Source: Arenimonas daejeonensis
Lineage (GTDB): Bacteria; Pseudomonadota; Gammaproteobacteria; Xanthomonadales; Xanthomonadaceae
DNA: 64,000 bases
Assembly (NCBI RefSeq): GCF_007993735.1
Contig: NZ_CP042453.1
Location: 2,914,001-2,978,000 of the forward strand
Direction: 5' to 3'
Each line of letters starts with the position of its first letter. Positions within the stretch are counted from its first letter, which is position 1. The notes beneath the pieces are model-generated. The model ran no database searches. It saw nothing but the letters and a program-made list of their open reading frames with translations, and was not told where the DNA came from. Positions 53,137-62,980 of this stretch are shown one piece after another. Made by a program: the position numbers and the translations under genes.

Positions 53137-54078
53137 TCACCTACCCGTGGGTGGGCGCCAGTCGCCGACCAGGTACAGGGGCCGCTGTTTCGCTTAAAGG
53201 TACAGCCGGCCTAGGTATTCGCCGACGATGCCCAGCGCCACCAGCTGCAGGCCACCGAGGAAAAGCACCACGGTCATCAGCGACGGCCAGCCCTGCACCG
53301 GGTCGCCCCACAATACGGTGCGGGCGATGATCCACAGGCCCCAGGCAAAGGCGAGCACGGCGGTGAACACGCCGACATAGGTCGCCAGCCGCAGCGGCAC
53401 GGTCGAGAAACTGGTGATGCCTTCCAGCGCCAGGTTCCACAGCCGCCAGTAGTTGAACTTGCTGCCGCCGGCCACCCGCGGCTCGCGCTCGTAGGGCAGC
53501 GACACCTGCCGGAAACCGACCCAGGCGAACAGGCCCTTCATGAAACGCTGCCGTTCGCGCATCTGCCGCAGCGCGTCCAGCACGCGGCGCGAGATCAGGC
53601 GGAAATCGCCGGTGTCGCGCGGTATCGACGTGTCGGACAGCCGCGTCATCACCCGGTAGAAAGCCGCGGCGGTGGCGCGCTTGAGCCAGGTTTCGCCCTC
53701 ACGGCGCGACCGGGTGCCGTAAACCACGTCGTAACCCTCGCGCCACTTGGCCACGAACACCGGAGCCAGCTCCGGGGATCCTGGCCGTCGGCGTCGAGCA
53801 CCATGGCGGCATCGGTGTCCACGTGGTCCAGACCGGCGGTGAGCGCCAGTTCCTTGCCGAAGTTGCGCGCCAGGCGCAGCAGCGCCACCCGCGTATCCGC
53901 GGCGGCCAGTTCCAGCATCACGTCCCAGGTGCCGTCGCGGCTGCCGTCGTCCACGTAGAGCACCTGGCAGTCGGCATGGGGCGTCCATCACCTTCGCCAG
54001 GCGGGCGTGCATCAAGGGCAGCGCGGCCTGTTCGTTGTAGGCGGCGATGACGAAGGTGATCGAGCGGCGTTCGGTCAT
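53137..54078 (-). CDS. GtrB/DPM1-type glycosyltransferase family 2 (two apparent frameshifts and an internal stop)
   Basis: About 313 residues if fully rebuilt. GT2 domain: [86 protein letters not shown], then two C-terminal helices ([37 protein letters not shown]). It transfers sugar to a polyprenyl phosphate at the inner membrane. Breaks lie near 53977 and 53775 and cancel each other. An in-frame TAA at 53194 cuts off the conserved AKQRPLYLV tail, which continues in the same frame to TGA 53137. As read, the protein ends at 294 residues (EYLGRLYL). Confidence 0.82.
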
Positions 54079-54088
54079 GGCCGGCATC

Positions 54089-54849
54089 TTACCTGCTGGT
54101 TTCGCGATTTTCGGTTTCAGGCGGCGGCTCCAGGAGGCCGCGCCGCCCAGGTTGCGCGCATTGCGCTGGATCCAGGTCGCGCGCCGCTGCACATAGGGCC
54201 CGGGGTTGCGCGCGTTGTATTTCTTCGGATTCGGCAGCACCGCCGCCAGGCGTGCGCTTTCCGCCGGCGTCAGCTGGATGGCGGCCTTGCGGAAGAAGGC
54301 CTGCGCCGCAGCCTCGGCGCCGTACACGCCATCGCCGAACTCGGCGATGTTGGCGTAGACCTCCAGGATGCGCCGCTTGGACCACATCGCTTCGATCAGC
54401 AGCGTGTACCAGGCTTCCAGCCCCTTGCGGAAATAGCCGCCGCCGCTCCACAGGAACAGGTTCTTGGCCACCTGCTGGCTGATGGTGCTGCCGCCACGCA
54501 CGCGGCCGCCGCGGGCATTGCTGTCGATCGCCCTGTCGATGGCCTCGAGGTCGAAGCCATGGTGCAGCGGGAACTTCTGGTCCTCGGCCGCCACCAGCGA
54601 AATCGGCAGATGGGACGATATCTGGTCGTAGTCGCGCCATTCCTGTCGGAGCTCAAACCCGTCTTCGCCGATGCCATCGATCTGGCGCCACACCATGAAC
54701 GCGCTGGTCGGCGGGTCGATGAAGCGCAACACGCCCACCTGCAGCACGGTGAATGCGAGGAAAAAGACGGGCAGCCACAGCAGCCTGCGCAACCAGCGGC
54801 GGCGCGGACGAGCAGGCGGGAGGTCGGACAAACGGACGGCCTGGGGCAT
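54089..54849 (-). CDS. mtgA: Monofunctional biosynthetic peptidoglycan transglycosylase (probable frameshift near the 3' end)
   Basis: GT51 enzyme polymerising lipid II. About 253 residues. N-terminal membrane helix ([19 protein letters not shown]), then [19 protein letters not shown] (catalytic Glu), [36 protein letters not shown] and [16 protein letters not shown]. Read literally, the frame has no stop and continues into the glycosyltransferase gene. One added base near 54145 gives a tail [16 protein letters not shown] and TAA 54089, which I take as the natural end. It is divergent from hslO. Confidence 0.88.
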
Positions 54850-54872
54850 GGGTACAGTGTGGCCGGGGGTGG

Positions 54873-54897
54873 GTCGGGGTTGGAACCCCTCCCACAC
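54873..54897. repeat. Single arm of a dispersed GTCGGGG...CCCCTCCCACA repeat
   Basis: GTCGGGGTTGGAACCCCTCC followed by CACAC closely resembles the left arm of the palindrome at 58236-58290 (about 4 differences in 23). It lies in the mtgA-hslO divergent spacer. Confidence 0.55.
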
Positions 54898-54920
54898 CAG
54901 GCCCTTCCCGCAGGGGTCGG

Positions 54921-54926
54921 TACAAT
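54921..54926 (+). promoter_or_regulatory. Putative -10 of hslO
   Basis: TACAAT ends 7 bases before ATG 54934. Because the alternative ATG 54925 lies inside this hexamer, 54934 is the better start and the message is probably leaderless. Confidence 0.5.
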
Positions 54927-54933
54927 GCGCGAC

Positions 54934-55829
54934 ATGAACACCACCCACCCCGACCGCGACACCCTCACCCGTTTCCTGCTCGAACGTTCCGGCGTGCGCG
55001 GCGTGGTGGTGCACCTGGACGAGACCTGGCGCGAGATCGCCGGCCGCACCGAATACCCGCTGCCGGTCGCCTCGCGCCTGGGCGAGACCTGCGCCGCCGC
55101 GGCCCTGTTCACCGGCCACGCCAAGATCGACGGCCGCCTGAGCGTGCAGCTGCGCGGCACCGGCGCCCTGCGCACCCTGTTCGCCGAATGCACCGCCGCC
55201 GGCACCCTGCGCGGCATCGCCCACTTCGACGAACCCATCCCCAGCCCGCTGACCCCGCGCGCCTTCGGCCCCGGCTCGCTGCTGGCGATCACCATCGAGT
55301 CGACCCCGCCCGGCGCCTCCGAGACCACCCGCTACCGGGCCTGGTCAGCCTGGACGCCGACAGCCTTGCAGCCGCCTTCGAGGGCTACTTCCAGCAGTCC
55401 GAGCAGCTGCCGACCCGGGTCCTTCTGGCCAGCCAGGGCGGTCGCGCCGCCGGGATCATGCTGCAGCAGTTGCCCGGCGGCCACGGCGACGCCGACGGCT
55501 GGGACCGCTGCAATGCGCTGTTCGAGACCCTGGGCGACGAGGAGCTGGCCGGGCTGCCGGTGGAAACCCTGCTCTGGCGCCTTTTCCACGAGGAAGGGGT
55601 CGAACTGCTGGACCGCCGGCCCCTGGCCTTCGCCTGCTCCTGTTCCCGGGAACGGGTGAGCGACATGCTGCGCAGCCTGGGCCAGGACGAGGCCCGTGCG
55701 ACTCTGGTGGATGGCCTGGCCCTGGTGCACTGCGACTTCTGCGGGCAGGAATACCGGTTTGAAGCTGAACAGATCGAGGCCTTGTTCAGCCTGGCCCCTA
55801 CTGCCCCTGGGTCCAATAGCCTCCAGTAG
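54934..55829 (+). CDS. hslO: Hsp33 redox-regulated chaperone (one apparent frameshift)
   Basis: Holdase activated by oxidative unfolding. About 298 residues when rebuilt. N-terminal [57 protein letters not shown], then [19 protein letters not shown] and the C-terminal zinc-binding Cys pairs CSC ([18 protein letters not shown]) and CDFC ([12 protein letters not shown]). A lost G near 55337 breaks [13 protein letters not shown]. All four zinc Cys are present. Confidence 0.92.
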
Positions 55830-55898
55830 CGGGCTATGTCAGGGTGACACCGGATGTACTGGGGCTTGCGGGGCTGGAGGCCGGGGGTTAAATTCCTG

Positions 55899-55904
55899 TA
55901 AAAT
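55899..55904 (+). promoter_or_regulatory. Possible -10 upstream of the exported-protein gene
   Basis: TAAAAT within an AT-rich island (TTAAATTCCTGTAAAATT) in the otherwise GC-rich 152-base spacer; no -35 at normal spacing. Confidence 0.35.
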
Positions 55905-55981
55905 TCGGCTGCCAACCCCCACCCGGGAACTTCCCGGCCAGGCACGGTTCCAAGCGAACCACCGAGGACAAGAACAAGACC

Positions 55982-56963
55982 ATGCAGCTGCTTCGTGCCA
56001 TCGCCCCCACCCTGCTCGCCCTCGCGGCGACGGGTGCGTTCGCGCAGGCGCCGGCACCGCTGGTGGTCGGGAACAACAGCGACAACGCCACCACGGCGCT
56101 GCCGATCATCCGCAACAACCAGGTCGAAGGTTTCCTGCTGATCGAGTCCGACGGCAGCGCCGGTGCGCGCTCGTCGCTGGACCGCATCCTGGGACGCAAC
56201 AACATCAACCCCAGCGTCGGCACCGGCTTCGCGCTGCCGCTCAGCAGCGGCCGCCGCGTCGGCGCCAGCCTGACACTCGAGAGCAACCCCACGCTCGGCC
56301 TGCTCTGCGACGGCACCTCGGTGTCGCGCAGTTTCGGCGCGCTGGCGCAGCACTGCATGGTCGCCAACCTCACGCCCAATCCCGCGGCGCCGCTGGCCCT
56401 GGCGCAGCCGGGCCTGCGTGCCGAAGCGCGGCTGGAAGGCGACCGCTCCGCGATCAGCGCCAACCTCGGGCTGAACCGTTTCGACTGGACACGCCGGTGG
56501 CGCTTCCCGGCACGCAGCTGATCAGCCCGGGCGCGAGCAACCTGATGTTGTCGCTCAACGGCAGCGAAGTCGAACAGGAAGACATCGGCCTGCTCGGCGA
56601 ACTCAAGGTCGGCGAAAGCGGCTGGGTCAGCATCGGCGGCACCCTGGGCGCGCGCGCATCGTCGCGGCCAACCAGCTGCCGGGCGGTCTGCCGCCGGAGT
56701 GGAATACCGGCAGCCTCAGCCTGAGCGCCGGCCACGGCAACTTCGGCGGCGAGATCGTCGGCCGGGTCATCGAGATCCCGGGCAGCACCGTGCGCTACAG
56801 CAACGTCGGCGTCGGCGTCACCTGGCGCGCCCCGTGGCGGGCCCGCCTGAGCGTGGGCGCCGAAAACCTGATGAGCAACGGCCGCAACCCGTTCGCCCCG
56901 TCGGAAGACGAGCAGGACGACTCCAGCCGCGTGCCCTACATCCGCTACGAGCAGGATCTCTGA
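55982..56963 (+). CDS. Exported, probably outer-membrane beta protein of unknown function (two apparent frameshifts)
   Basis: About 327 residues. Signal peptide MQLLRAIAPTLLALAATGAF ending AQA. The text then alternates polar and hydrophobic residues as in a beta barrel: ATTALPIIRNNQVEGFLLIE, VGTGFALPLSSGRRVGASL, SNLMLSLNGSEVEQEDIGL, GSLSLSAGHGNFGGEIVG, VGVGVTWRAPWRARLSVGAE. A lost G near 56488 (FDWDTPVALPG) and a 1-2 base error in the GCGCGCGC run near 56655 (GARIVAANQLPGG) must be repaired to reach TGA 56963. I know no characterised relative; similar unnamed proteins occur in xanthomonads. Confidence 0.7.
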
Positions 56964-56985
56964 TCCTGTCACTGCAGCAGGGATT

Positions 56986-57660
56986 TCAGCCTGCTCCCGG
57001 ACCCCATACTCCCAGGCGTTCGAATACAGCCTCGGCCTGCGCCAGGCAGCGATCAAACTCCAGGTTCAAGCCAATCGCATCGATCTGCGCGAACTCTTCG
57101 CGTGCGATCTCCTCGCGCTCCCTCAGGCCGTCGATGAATGCTCGGGCGTGCTCCTTGAACCAAGGGGCCGCGATGGGCAGTGCTTCCGGCTCACGCTCGG
57201 CTACCGAGCAAAGATCGTACAGATCTCTGGCCTTCGCCCGATGGCCGCGATGCCACATCTTCTTGGCGAGTATCTCCGCGGATGTCTCCACCCTGACCAG
57301 GCGCCCTTCGTACTCGACCTCCTCGAAAGGAGACGGGGTCAACGCCGTGCTGGCCACCACATCCACCTCGCCTTCCGGAAGGAAGAGTTTGATGAACTCG
57401 GTGCTTTCCTCGTAGTTTTCGCTCACCCCGCTGGCCACCTCGCTGAGCCGCGGATTCACGAATCCCAGGTATTGCGCGTCTGGAACGAAGAGGTCGATGT
57501 CCTTGCTCTGCCGATGGGCAATCCGGAGCATCAGCACCGTGCCGCCGCCGAAGGTCCAGACGATACCGGGGTCCATGGCTTCCAGATGCTCCATCAGCCG
57601 GAGCGCCTGCGGAAACAGCGCCTGCCAGACGCCAGGCCGATGGAGGTCTGCGACGCTCAC
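56986..57660 (-). CDS. AbiEii/AbiGii-like nucleotidyltransferase toxin
   Basis: 224 residues, GTG start overlapping the upstream antitoxin-like gene stop (GTGA). DNA-polymerase-beta-type nucleotidyltransferase motifs of the AbiEii family: WTFGGGTVLMLRI (GG-T), SKDIDLFVPD (catalytic D-x-D), VRVETSAEILAKKMWHRGHR and AKARDLYDLCSV (the conserved KxRDxyDL). AbiEii toxins modify tRNA or similar targets and abort phage infection or act in toxin-antitoxin systems. All catalytic acids seem present. Confidence 0.83.
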   Translation of the reverse strand: MSVADLHRPGVWQALFPQALRLMEHLEAMDPGIVWTFGGGTVLMLRIAHRQSKDIDLFVPDAQYLGFVNPRLSEVASGVSENYEESTEFIKLFLPEGEVDVVASTALTPSPFEEVEYEGRLVRVETSAEILAKKMWHRGHRAKARDLYDLCSVAEREPEALPIAAPWFKEHARAFIDGLREREEIAREEFAQIDAIGLNLEFDRCLAQAEAVFERLGVWGPGAG

Positions 57661-58160
57661 CGCCAGATGCCGCGACGGATTTTCAGATCATGGGCCAGCT
57701 TGCGGAAGTTCGCCCAGATCCGCGTCTTGTCCATCGAATGCTCCCTGTGCAACTGGTCGACAAGGGATGCCAACAGCGAGACCGGCGCTTCATCGAGCAG
57801 CGCATGGACATGCGGCGCATGGCTGGGCGAAACCTGCCCGGAAAGCAGGACGGCTTCCAGTTCCGACACCGGCATCGGAGTCTTGTAACTGACCTGGATG
57901 GACTTGGCCGCACGCTCCAGCGGCGACATACGCCCGGTTGGAACAGGCCCCGGGACGTTCCCGCCCACTTGCAACGACAGCCCCAGCACGCCGGCAAGCC
58001 TGTCCGCCCGCCCAAGGCTCAGGTCCTGGACGTTTCCGTTCTCGAGCTGGTTCACGGTCTGCCGCGAAAGGCCGGACAGGCTCGCGAGAGCCGACTGGGT
58101 CAAGCCCATCTCCGAGCGCCTGGTGTGCACGGCCCTGCCGAGTTCATGGATGGTAGCCAT
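57657..58160 (-). CDS. XRE-type HTH protein, probable antitoxin of the AbiEii-like gene
   Basis: 167 residues from ATG 58160 (MATIHELGRAVHTRRSEMGL); the upstream in-frame GTG/ATG region lacks fold similarity. The HTH is at about 10-55: LTQSALASLSGLSRQTVNQL. The C-terminal half (VSPSHAPHVHALLDEAPVSL) is a separate helical part with no recognised family. It probably binds its own promoter and neutralises the downstream toxin. This differs from the classic AbiEi antitoxin, which has a winged helix. Confidence 0.82.
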   Translation of the reverse strand: MATIHELGRAVHTRRSEMGLTQSALASLSGLSRQTVNQLENGNVQDLSLGRADRLAGVLGLSLQVGGNVPGPVPTGRMSPLERAAKSIQVSYKTPMPVSELEAVLLSGQVSPSHAPHVHALLDEAPVSLLASLVDQLHREHSMDKTRIWANFRKLAHDLKIRRGIWR

Positions 58161-58235
58161 GCCGGAAGGGTATGCCTGGCCCGGGCCTGATGTCAAATAT
58201 ATCCGACAAATGAAGCGCGATTCGCGCGATACCGG

Positions 58236-58290
58236 TCGGGGCTGAAGCCCCTCCCACAGGGGCGGCTTGTGGGAGGGACTTCAGTCCCGA
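58236..58290. repeat. REP-like palindrome (GTGGGAGGGACTTCAGTCCC type)
   Basis: 23-base arms at 58236-58258 and 58268-58290, complementary except at two positions, with a 9-base loop. The right arm overlaps the 3' end of the lipoprotein gene. It may end transcription of the polysaccharide operon. The family resembles known dispersed palindromes of Pseudomonas/Xanthomonas. Confidence 0.75.
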
Positions 58291-58592
58291 ACCGGATACG
58301 CCTTCCACTCCCCCTCGCGCACGAACCGCATCGGCCCGGTGTCGTCACTGCGCTGCTGCACGCCCTGAGATTCGAAACCGACATCCAGCGCCACCTGGCA
58401 CACCACGCCCTCGGCGCCGGCCGCCGGCACGCAGCCGGACAGATCCAGCGCATACACCTGGACCCCCGTTACCGACGCCTTGGTCGACGCCTCCATGCGC
58501 TCGACCATGGCCTGGCGGGCGTCGGCGTTGGACGGCTGGTCGGGCGCACAGGCGGCCAGCAGCAACAGCACGGGCAGGATCAGGTATCTCAT
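58281..58592 (-). CDS. Small lipoprotein of unknown function
   Basis: 103 residues from ATG 58592, overlapping the VanZ stop (ATGA). Lipoprotein signal MRYLILPVLLLLAACAPD (lipobox LAAC). The mature part has VQVYALDLSGCVPAAG and VVCQVALDVGF, two Cys that may pair. Its last codons lie inside the REP-like palindrome, so this end of the protein may have been shaped by repeat insertion. No family recognised. Confidence 0.72.
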   Translation of the reverse strand: MRYLILPVLLLLAACAPDQPSNADARQAMVERMEASTKASVTGVQVYALDLSGCVPAAGAEGVVCQVALDVGFESQGVQQRSDDTGPMRFVREGEWKAYPVRD

Positions 58593-59094
58593 GGGTCCAT
58601 TCCTTCCGAGTCCGGGCCCCGCGGCGGCGCGACGGCATGGCGTAGACGAGTCCCCAGCAAACCCAAGACTAACCCGGCGCCGACCCCCATCAGGTTCACC
58701 GCGACATCCAAGAGCCGGGGTGAGCGGTCGACGCCCAGGCCCTGCATCAACTCGCCGCCTATCGCCAGCGCCACCAGCACCCCCACGACGCGCCATCCGC
58801 GCCATTCCGGCCGGAACCGCCACAACACGACCGCCATCAGAAGAAACGCGCCGAAGTGCGCGATCGTGCTCAAGTCCAGGGCAGGTGCGCGGTACCGCGT
58901 GCGATCGCGCCGACCCGATCTTTCCCGAAGATCGAATAGAGAGTACTGGAAGGCAGGAACATCGCCGCCGACACCAGGAACACCGACGTCCAAAGCACGA
59001 TCCGGGCCGGCAACGGGGCGCGGCCCGCCAGCCATGCGCTGAGCAAAAGCACGGCGGCAATGGTGAGTGCTTCGGTCCAGGCCATTTCAAGCAT
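58589..59094 (-). CDS. VanZ-like membrane protein (one apparent frameshift)
   Basis: 168 residues when rebuilt. Helices: EALTIAAVLLLSAWLAG, IVLWTSVFLVSAAMFLPSS, IAHFGAFLLMAVVLWRF, WRVVGVLVALAIGGELMQGL, LLDVAVNLMGVGAGLVLGLL. The AHFGAF and DVAVNLMG motifs are typical of VanZ-like proteins found in exopolysaccharide clusters. A lost C near 58880 (GTAHLPLDLSTIAH) splits the frame. Role in polysaccharide production is by association only. Confidence 0.8.
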
Positions 59095-59116
59095 CGACGG
59101 TTTTCCTGGCCCCGGT

Positions 59117-60127
59117 TCAGACGGCGTAGTACGCCCGGTACCACTCCACGAACCGCGCCACGCCCTCCTCAACCGGCACCACCGGGCGGTAGCCCACGCC
59201 CTGCACCAGGTCGGACACATCGGCCTCGGTGTCGGGTACATCGCCGGCCTGTAGCGGCAGCATCTCCATGCGCGCCTTCCTGCCCAGGCACTGTTCCAGC
59301 ACTTCGATGTAGCGCAGCAACTCCACCGGCTGTTCGTTGCCGATGTTGTAGATCCGGTACGGCGCCACGCCGCTGGTGGCCGGGTCCGGCGCCAGGCCGT
59401 TCCAGTCCGGGTCCTTGCCCGGCACCGTGTCCAGCGCCCGCACCACGCCTTCGGCGATGTCGTCGATGTAGGTGAAGCTGCGCTTGTGGTGGCCGTGGTT
59501 GAACACCTTGATCGGTTCGCCCGCCAGGATGGCCTTGGTGAACAGGAACAACGCCATGTCCGGCCGCCCCCTGGGCCCGTAAACCGTGAAGAAGCGCAGG
59601 CCCGTGCACGGAATGCCGTACAGGTGGGCGTAGCTGTGCGCCATCTGCTCGTTGGCCTTCTTGGTGGCGGCGTACAGCGTGAGCGGATGTTCGGTGGAAC
59701 CGTGTTCGGAGAACGGCATCTTCAGGTTGGCGCCGTACACCGAACTGGTGGAGGCGTAGACCAGATGCTCGACCCCATGGTGCCGGCAGCCTTCCAGGAT
59801 GTGCAGGAAGCCGGTGACGTTGCTGGACACGTACACATGCGGGTTCTCGGCCGCGTAGCGCACGCCGGCCTGTGCCGCCAGGTTCACCACGCGCTGCGGC
59901 TTGTACCTGGCGAAGGCATCCTCGACCGCCGCGCGATCGGCCAGGTCGGCCGTGACGTGGGTGTAACCGGCCTGGCCCTGCAGACGCGCCAGGCGGGCCT
60001 GCTTCAGGGTCGGGTCGTAGTAGTCGTTGAGATTGTCGAAGCCGATGACTTCGTCGCCGCGAGCCAGCAACAGCTGGGCGACGTGGGAGCCGATGAAGCC
60101 GGCGGTGCCGGTGACAAGAATCTGCAT
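59117..60127 (-). CDS. UDP-glucuronate 4-epimerase-like NAD-dependent epimerase
   Basis: 336 residues, intact. [20 protein letters not shown] (NAD motif), [17 protein letters not shown] (diagnostic for UDP-GlcA epimerases of the CapI/LpsL type), [16 protein letters not shown], catalytic [12 protein letters not shown] (YxxxK), [38 protein letters not shown]. It probably makes UDP-galacturonate for surface polysaccharide. ATG 60127 is chosen over the TTG nine bases upstream. It starts 5 bases after the glycosyltransferase stop. Confidence 0.92.
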   Translation of the reverse strand: MQILVTGTAGFIGSHVAQLLLARGDEVIGFDNLNDYYDPTLKQARLARLQGQAGYTHVTADLADRAAVEDAFARYKPQRVVNLAAQAGVRYAAENPHVYVSSNVTGFLHILEGCRHHGVEHLVYASTSSVYGANLKMPFSEHGSTEHPLTLYAATKKANEQMAHSYAHLYGIPCTGLRFFTVYGPRGRPDMALFLFTKAILAGEPIKVFNHGHHKRSFTYIDDIAEGVVRALDTVPGKDPDWNGLAPDPATSGVAPYRIYNIGNEQPVELLRYIEVLEQCLGRKARMEMLPLQAGDVPDTEADVSDLVQGVGYRPVVPVEEGVARFVEWYRAYYAV

Positions 60128-60132
60128 ATGGA

Positions 60133-61383
60133 TCAACTCGCCTGCTGGATTGAGTTGCGCACAGAACCGGCAGCCCCTGAAAGGACTTCGATCATCTTGG
60201 CTGCCAGTGTATCGCGGGAGAACTGCGACGCCGAGGCATAAGTCGTGGAGCGTAGCCTGGACATCTCTTCCGGATCGTCCGCAAGCTCCGCGATTGCCTT
60301 CGCCATCAGCTCCGGATCCTCCGGAGGAACGCAGATGCCGGCTCCAGCACGCCGGACGATTTCGGTAGCCTCACCTTCGGGGAGGCTCATGAGGATGGGC
60401 ACCCCCATACCCATGGACTCGAAGATCTTGGAAGGAATGACCGTGGCGAAAACCGGTGTGTCCCGCAGGGGCACAATGGACAGATCACACAAGCTCCACA
60501 GCGCCGGCATGCGCTCTTTGGGCTGCCGAGGTATAAGGCGAACGTTGTGCAGGTCGCGTTCGGCCACGATTTTCTCGATGCGGGCGCGCTCAGCACCCGA
60601 ACCGGCAAAAAAGAAGGCGATGTCGGGCCTATGCAGCAGGCGCTCGGCGGCCTCCAGCACCTTTGGCAACGCATGAGCCATGCCATGCGTCCCCATGTAG
60701 CCGGCGACGAACTTACCTTCCAGCCCAAACTCGCGGGCCAACCGTGCATCGCGCGGCCGTGGCTCGTACCGATCCAGGTCGACACCATTGATGACGACGC
60801 TAATCTTCTCCCTTGGCACGCCTCGCGCGGCCAGGTCCTCGCGGAACGATTCTGTGACCGAGACGATCCGGTCGGCCCTGCGATAGAGGAAAATTTCGAT
60901 GCATTCCAGAAACCGGATCACGAGACTCTTATTCATGGCTCCCACCGCCATGATCGACGCTGGCCACAGGTCGCGCAGCTCGAACACAAAGGGCCGCCAC
61001 TTGAGTACGCCCACCATCCACCCGGCGATGGCGCAGAAAAATTGTGGCGAGGTCGCTACCACCACATTCGGACGGCGCTCAAACACACTCATTGCCGTAG
61101 CGATCAACATGAAACTGAGGTAGTCCAGGGTGCGCTTCAGGAATCCCTCGTTGGCGGTGATGTAAGTTTTCACCCGCACAACGCGGATGCCGTCCATCAT
61201 CTCGACCTGCCGCCAGGCATTGCGGTAGCCGGAAAACAACTTGCCCTCGGGAAAGTTGGGGGCGCAGGTGATGACCGTGACTTCGTGCCCCGCGCGCACC
61301 CAGCGGGTCGCGTGCTCGTACAAGCGTGTGGCCGGAGCATTTCCTTCCGGCGGAAAATTGTCGGACAGAAAGAGAATTCGCAC
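60133..61383 (-). CDS. WbuB-like glycosyltransferase family 4
   Basis: 416 residues, GTG start, intact. N-terminal [56 protein letters not shown] (highly typical of WbuB), [12 protein letters not shown], then the GT4 nucleotide-sugar part: [35 protein letters not shown] and [21 protein letters not shown]. coli WbuB transfers N-acetylfucosamine in O-antigen synthesis; the sugar here is unknown. Base composition is somewhat lower in GC than the core genes, as is usual for surface polysaccharide loci. Confidence 0.9.
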   Translation of the reverse strand: MRILFLSDNFPPEGNAPATRLYEHATRWVRAGHEVTVITCAPNFPEGKLFSGYRNAWRQVEMMDGIRVVRVKTYITANEGFLKRTLDYLSFMLIATAMSVFERRPNVVVATSPQFFCAIAGWMVGVLKWRPFVFELRDLWPASIMAVGAMNKSLVIRFLECIEIFLYRRADRIVSVTESFREDLAARGVPREKISVVINGVDLDRYEPRPRDARLAREFGLEGKFVAGYMGTHGMAHALPKVLEAAERLLHRPDIAFFFAGSGAERARIEKIVAERDLHNVRLIPRQPKERMPALWSLCDLSIVPLRDTPVFATVIPSKIFESMGMGVPILMSLPEGEATEIVRRAGAGICVPPEDPELMAKAIAELADDPEEMSRLRSTTYASASQFSRDTLAAKMIEVLSGAAGSVRNSIQQAS

Positions 61384-61389
61384 TCGGCT

Positions 61390-62969
61390 TCAGCTCCAGG
61401 AGAAAAGCACGCGACAGCGTGGGTCGGTGAACCTCACCACGAGACGGAGAGTGTCCAGAGACTGGCCAAAACGCGGCTGCCACGTCGCTGGCTCCAGTCG
61501 TCCCTCACCACCCTCTACCTGCCACTGCAAGGATTCGCCTGGCGCAAAGAGGTAGTTGGCCACGGCGAAGCCGAATCGGCCACTCAGCACGTCCGAGACT
61601 TCCAGCGAACCGGGCAACAGCCTCCAACTGCGGTGATGCCTGACACGCCCGGGCAGGCGATGGTAGCCATCGTGATGCGCAGAGAGGAAAAGCGCGCTGC
61701 CATCGCGGCTGTTGGTCACATCGTGCACGCGGGCGCGACGGGCTACGCGGAAGGCCGACCACACCTCTGACGAATCTTGGCCATCCACCTCCACGGTGTT
61801 GTGCGCGGCAGTGCCACGCTGGCGCAGACGTTCGGAACCGGCCTGGTAGGTGGAAGTGCCTCCGTTGACCAGGACGCGGCGGCCATGCAGAGACAGTTCG
61901 AAGCTGAGGCTGTCGGCGTGGGCATGGCCAGGCAAGTAATCAGGGCCAACAGGGGCCACGTCCGCCAGCAATAGCGCCGGCCCCGTCGCCAGGCGGGCAT
62001 AGCCGGAGTCCTTCAAGTACTGCACTGCCGGTGGCTCCGGCAACGCGGGCAAGGGCAGGGACAGCGCGGCTGCATAGGCACGCAGGTCCGGTAGGGTCGG
62101 AGCGATGCCGAAGGCGGCATCATTGAAAAAGCGATGTCGCCATCTGGGTGGGCCAGAGTAACCGCCCAGTGCAGCATTCGCTCTGCCGCCTCGCGCCACT
62201 CTTGTATCGCCGGACCAGGGAGCACCGGACAGATGACGGCCAGCTGGATCAGGTCGAGGACATCTTCGGCCAAGATGGCGTGGTACATCGGGCTGCGCTC
62301 GAAGTGCCCGCCGTCCGGAAGCACTTGCTCGCGCAGCTCTCGCTGCATAAGGCGAAGGCCATGGCCCAGCCACGCACGGGCCTCGCCGCCTTGGAAGCAG
62401 GCGCCAGCGAACACCAATGCCTTGGCGTTGGCCCACAAGTGATTACCCAGCAAGTGGTGTTCGAGCCGCCGTCGCAGCCAACGCACCTGCACCGCCAAGC
62501 TGTCAAGCATGCCCGGCACCGGCGCATTGCCCGCCAACAGCCATTTGAGCCACGTCACAATGCGCAGGGAGGTCGGGTAAGGCTCCCAGCCATTGCCCTG
62601 CCCGGGCGGATTCTCTGCGATCCACCGGGCTATCAGCGCCCGGTGCCACTCCGCACGCTCGCCCGCGCCATTGGCCACCAAGTCATCAAAATAGTGGGCG
62701 TTGTAGAGCCAGAGTTTAGGGCAGTCGGGCCGATTCCAGTCCTGTGGCGTGGCCAATCTGCGCTCAACGGACAGAAAGCGGAAAGTGTCGGGTCCAGTCA
62801 TCGAGGGCGAACGCAGACTAGTCTGCCAGCGGGCGGCTGGCGCCAGCAGCGTCGCCGCCGGCCGCAGGTCGGGCCGCGGCTGATACAGGCGGAACCAGAC
62901 GCGGCCGTAGAACTGCACCGGCCGAAGCCAGCGAAGGGTGTGCCAATAGCGGAGCGCGTGGTGAAACAC
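61390..62969 (-). CDS. Heparinase II/III-like (alginate-lyase-fold) protein (one apparent frameshift)
   Basis: About 526 residues from GTG 62969. Alpha-toroid part: LRYWHTLRWLRPVQFYGRVW, LWLYNAHYFDDLVANG, NGWEPYPTSLRIVTWLKWL, HLLGNHLWANAKALVFAGAC, DGGHFERSPMYHAILAEDVL. The C-terminal beta-sandwich has LPGHAHADSLSFELSLHGRR and GTAAHNTVEVDGQDSSEVW, with the His and Tyr/His residues of polysaccharide lyases. A lost T in the TTTTT run near 62128 (GDIAFFNDAAFG) splits it. Such proteins are frequent in O-antigen/capsule loci. No signal peptide is evident, so the place of action is uncertain. Confidence 0.85.
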
Positions 62970-62980
62970 AGCCGGGCTCG

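Noticed and set aside
53194..54849. Genuine MtgA-glycosyltransferase fusion protein
   Set aside because: The two enzymes act on different substrates and are separate in relatives; a one-base repair gives each its own ends.
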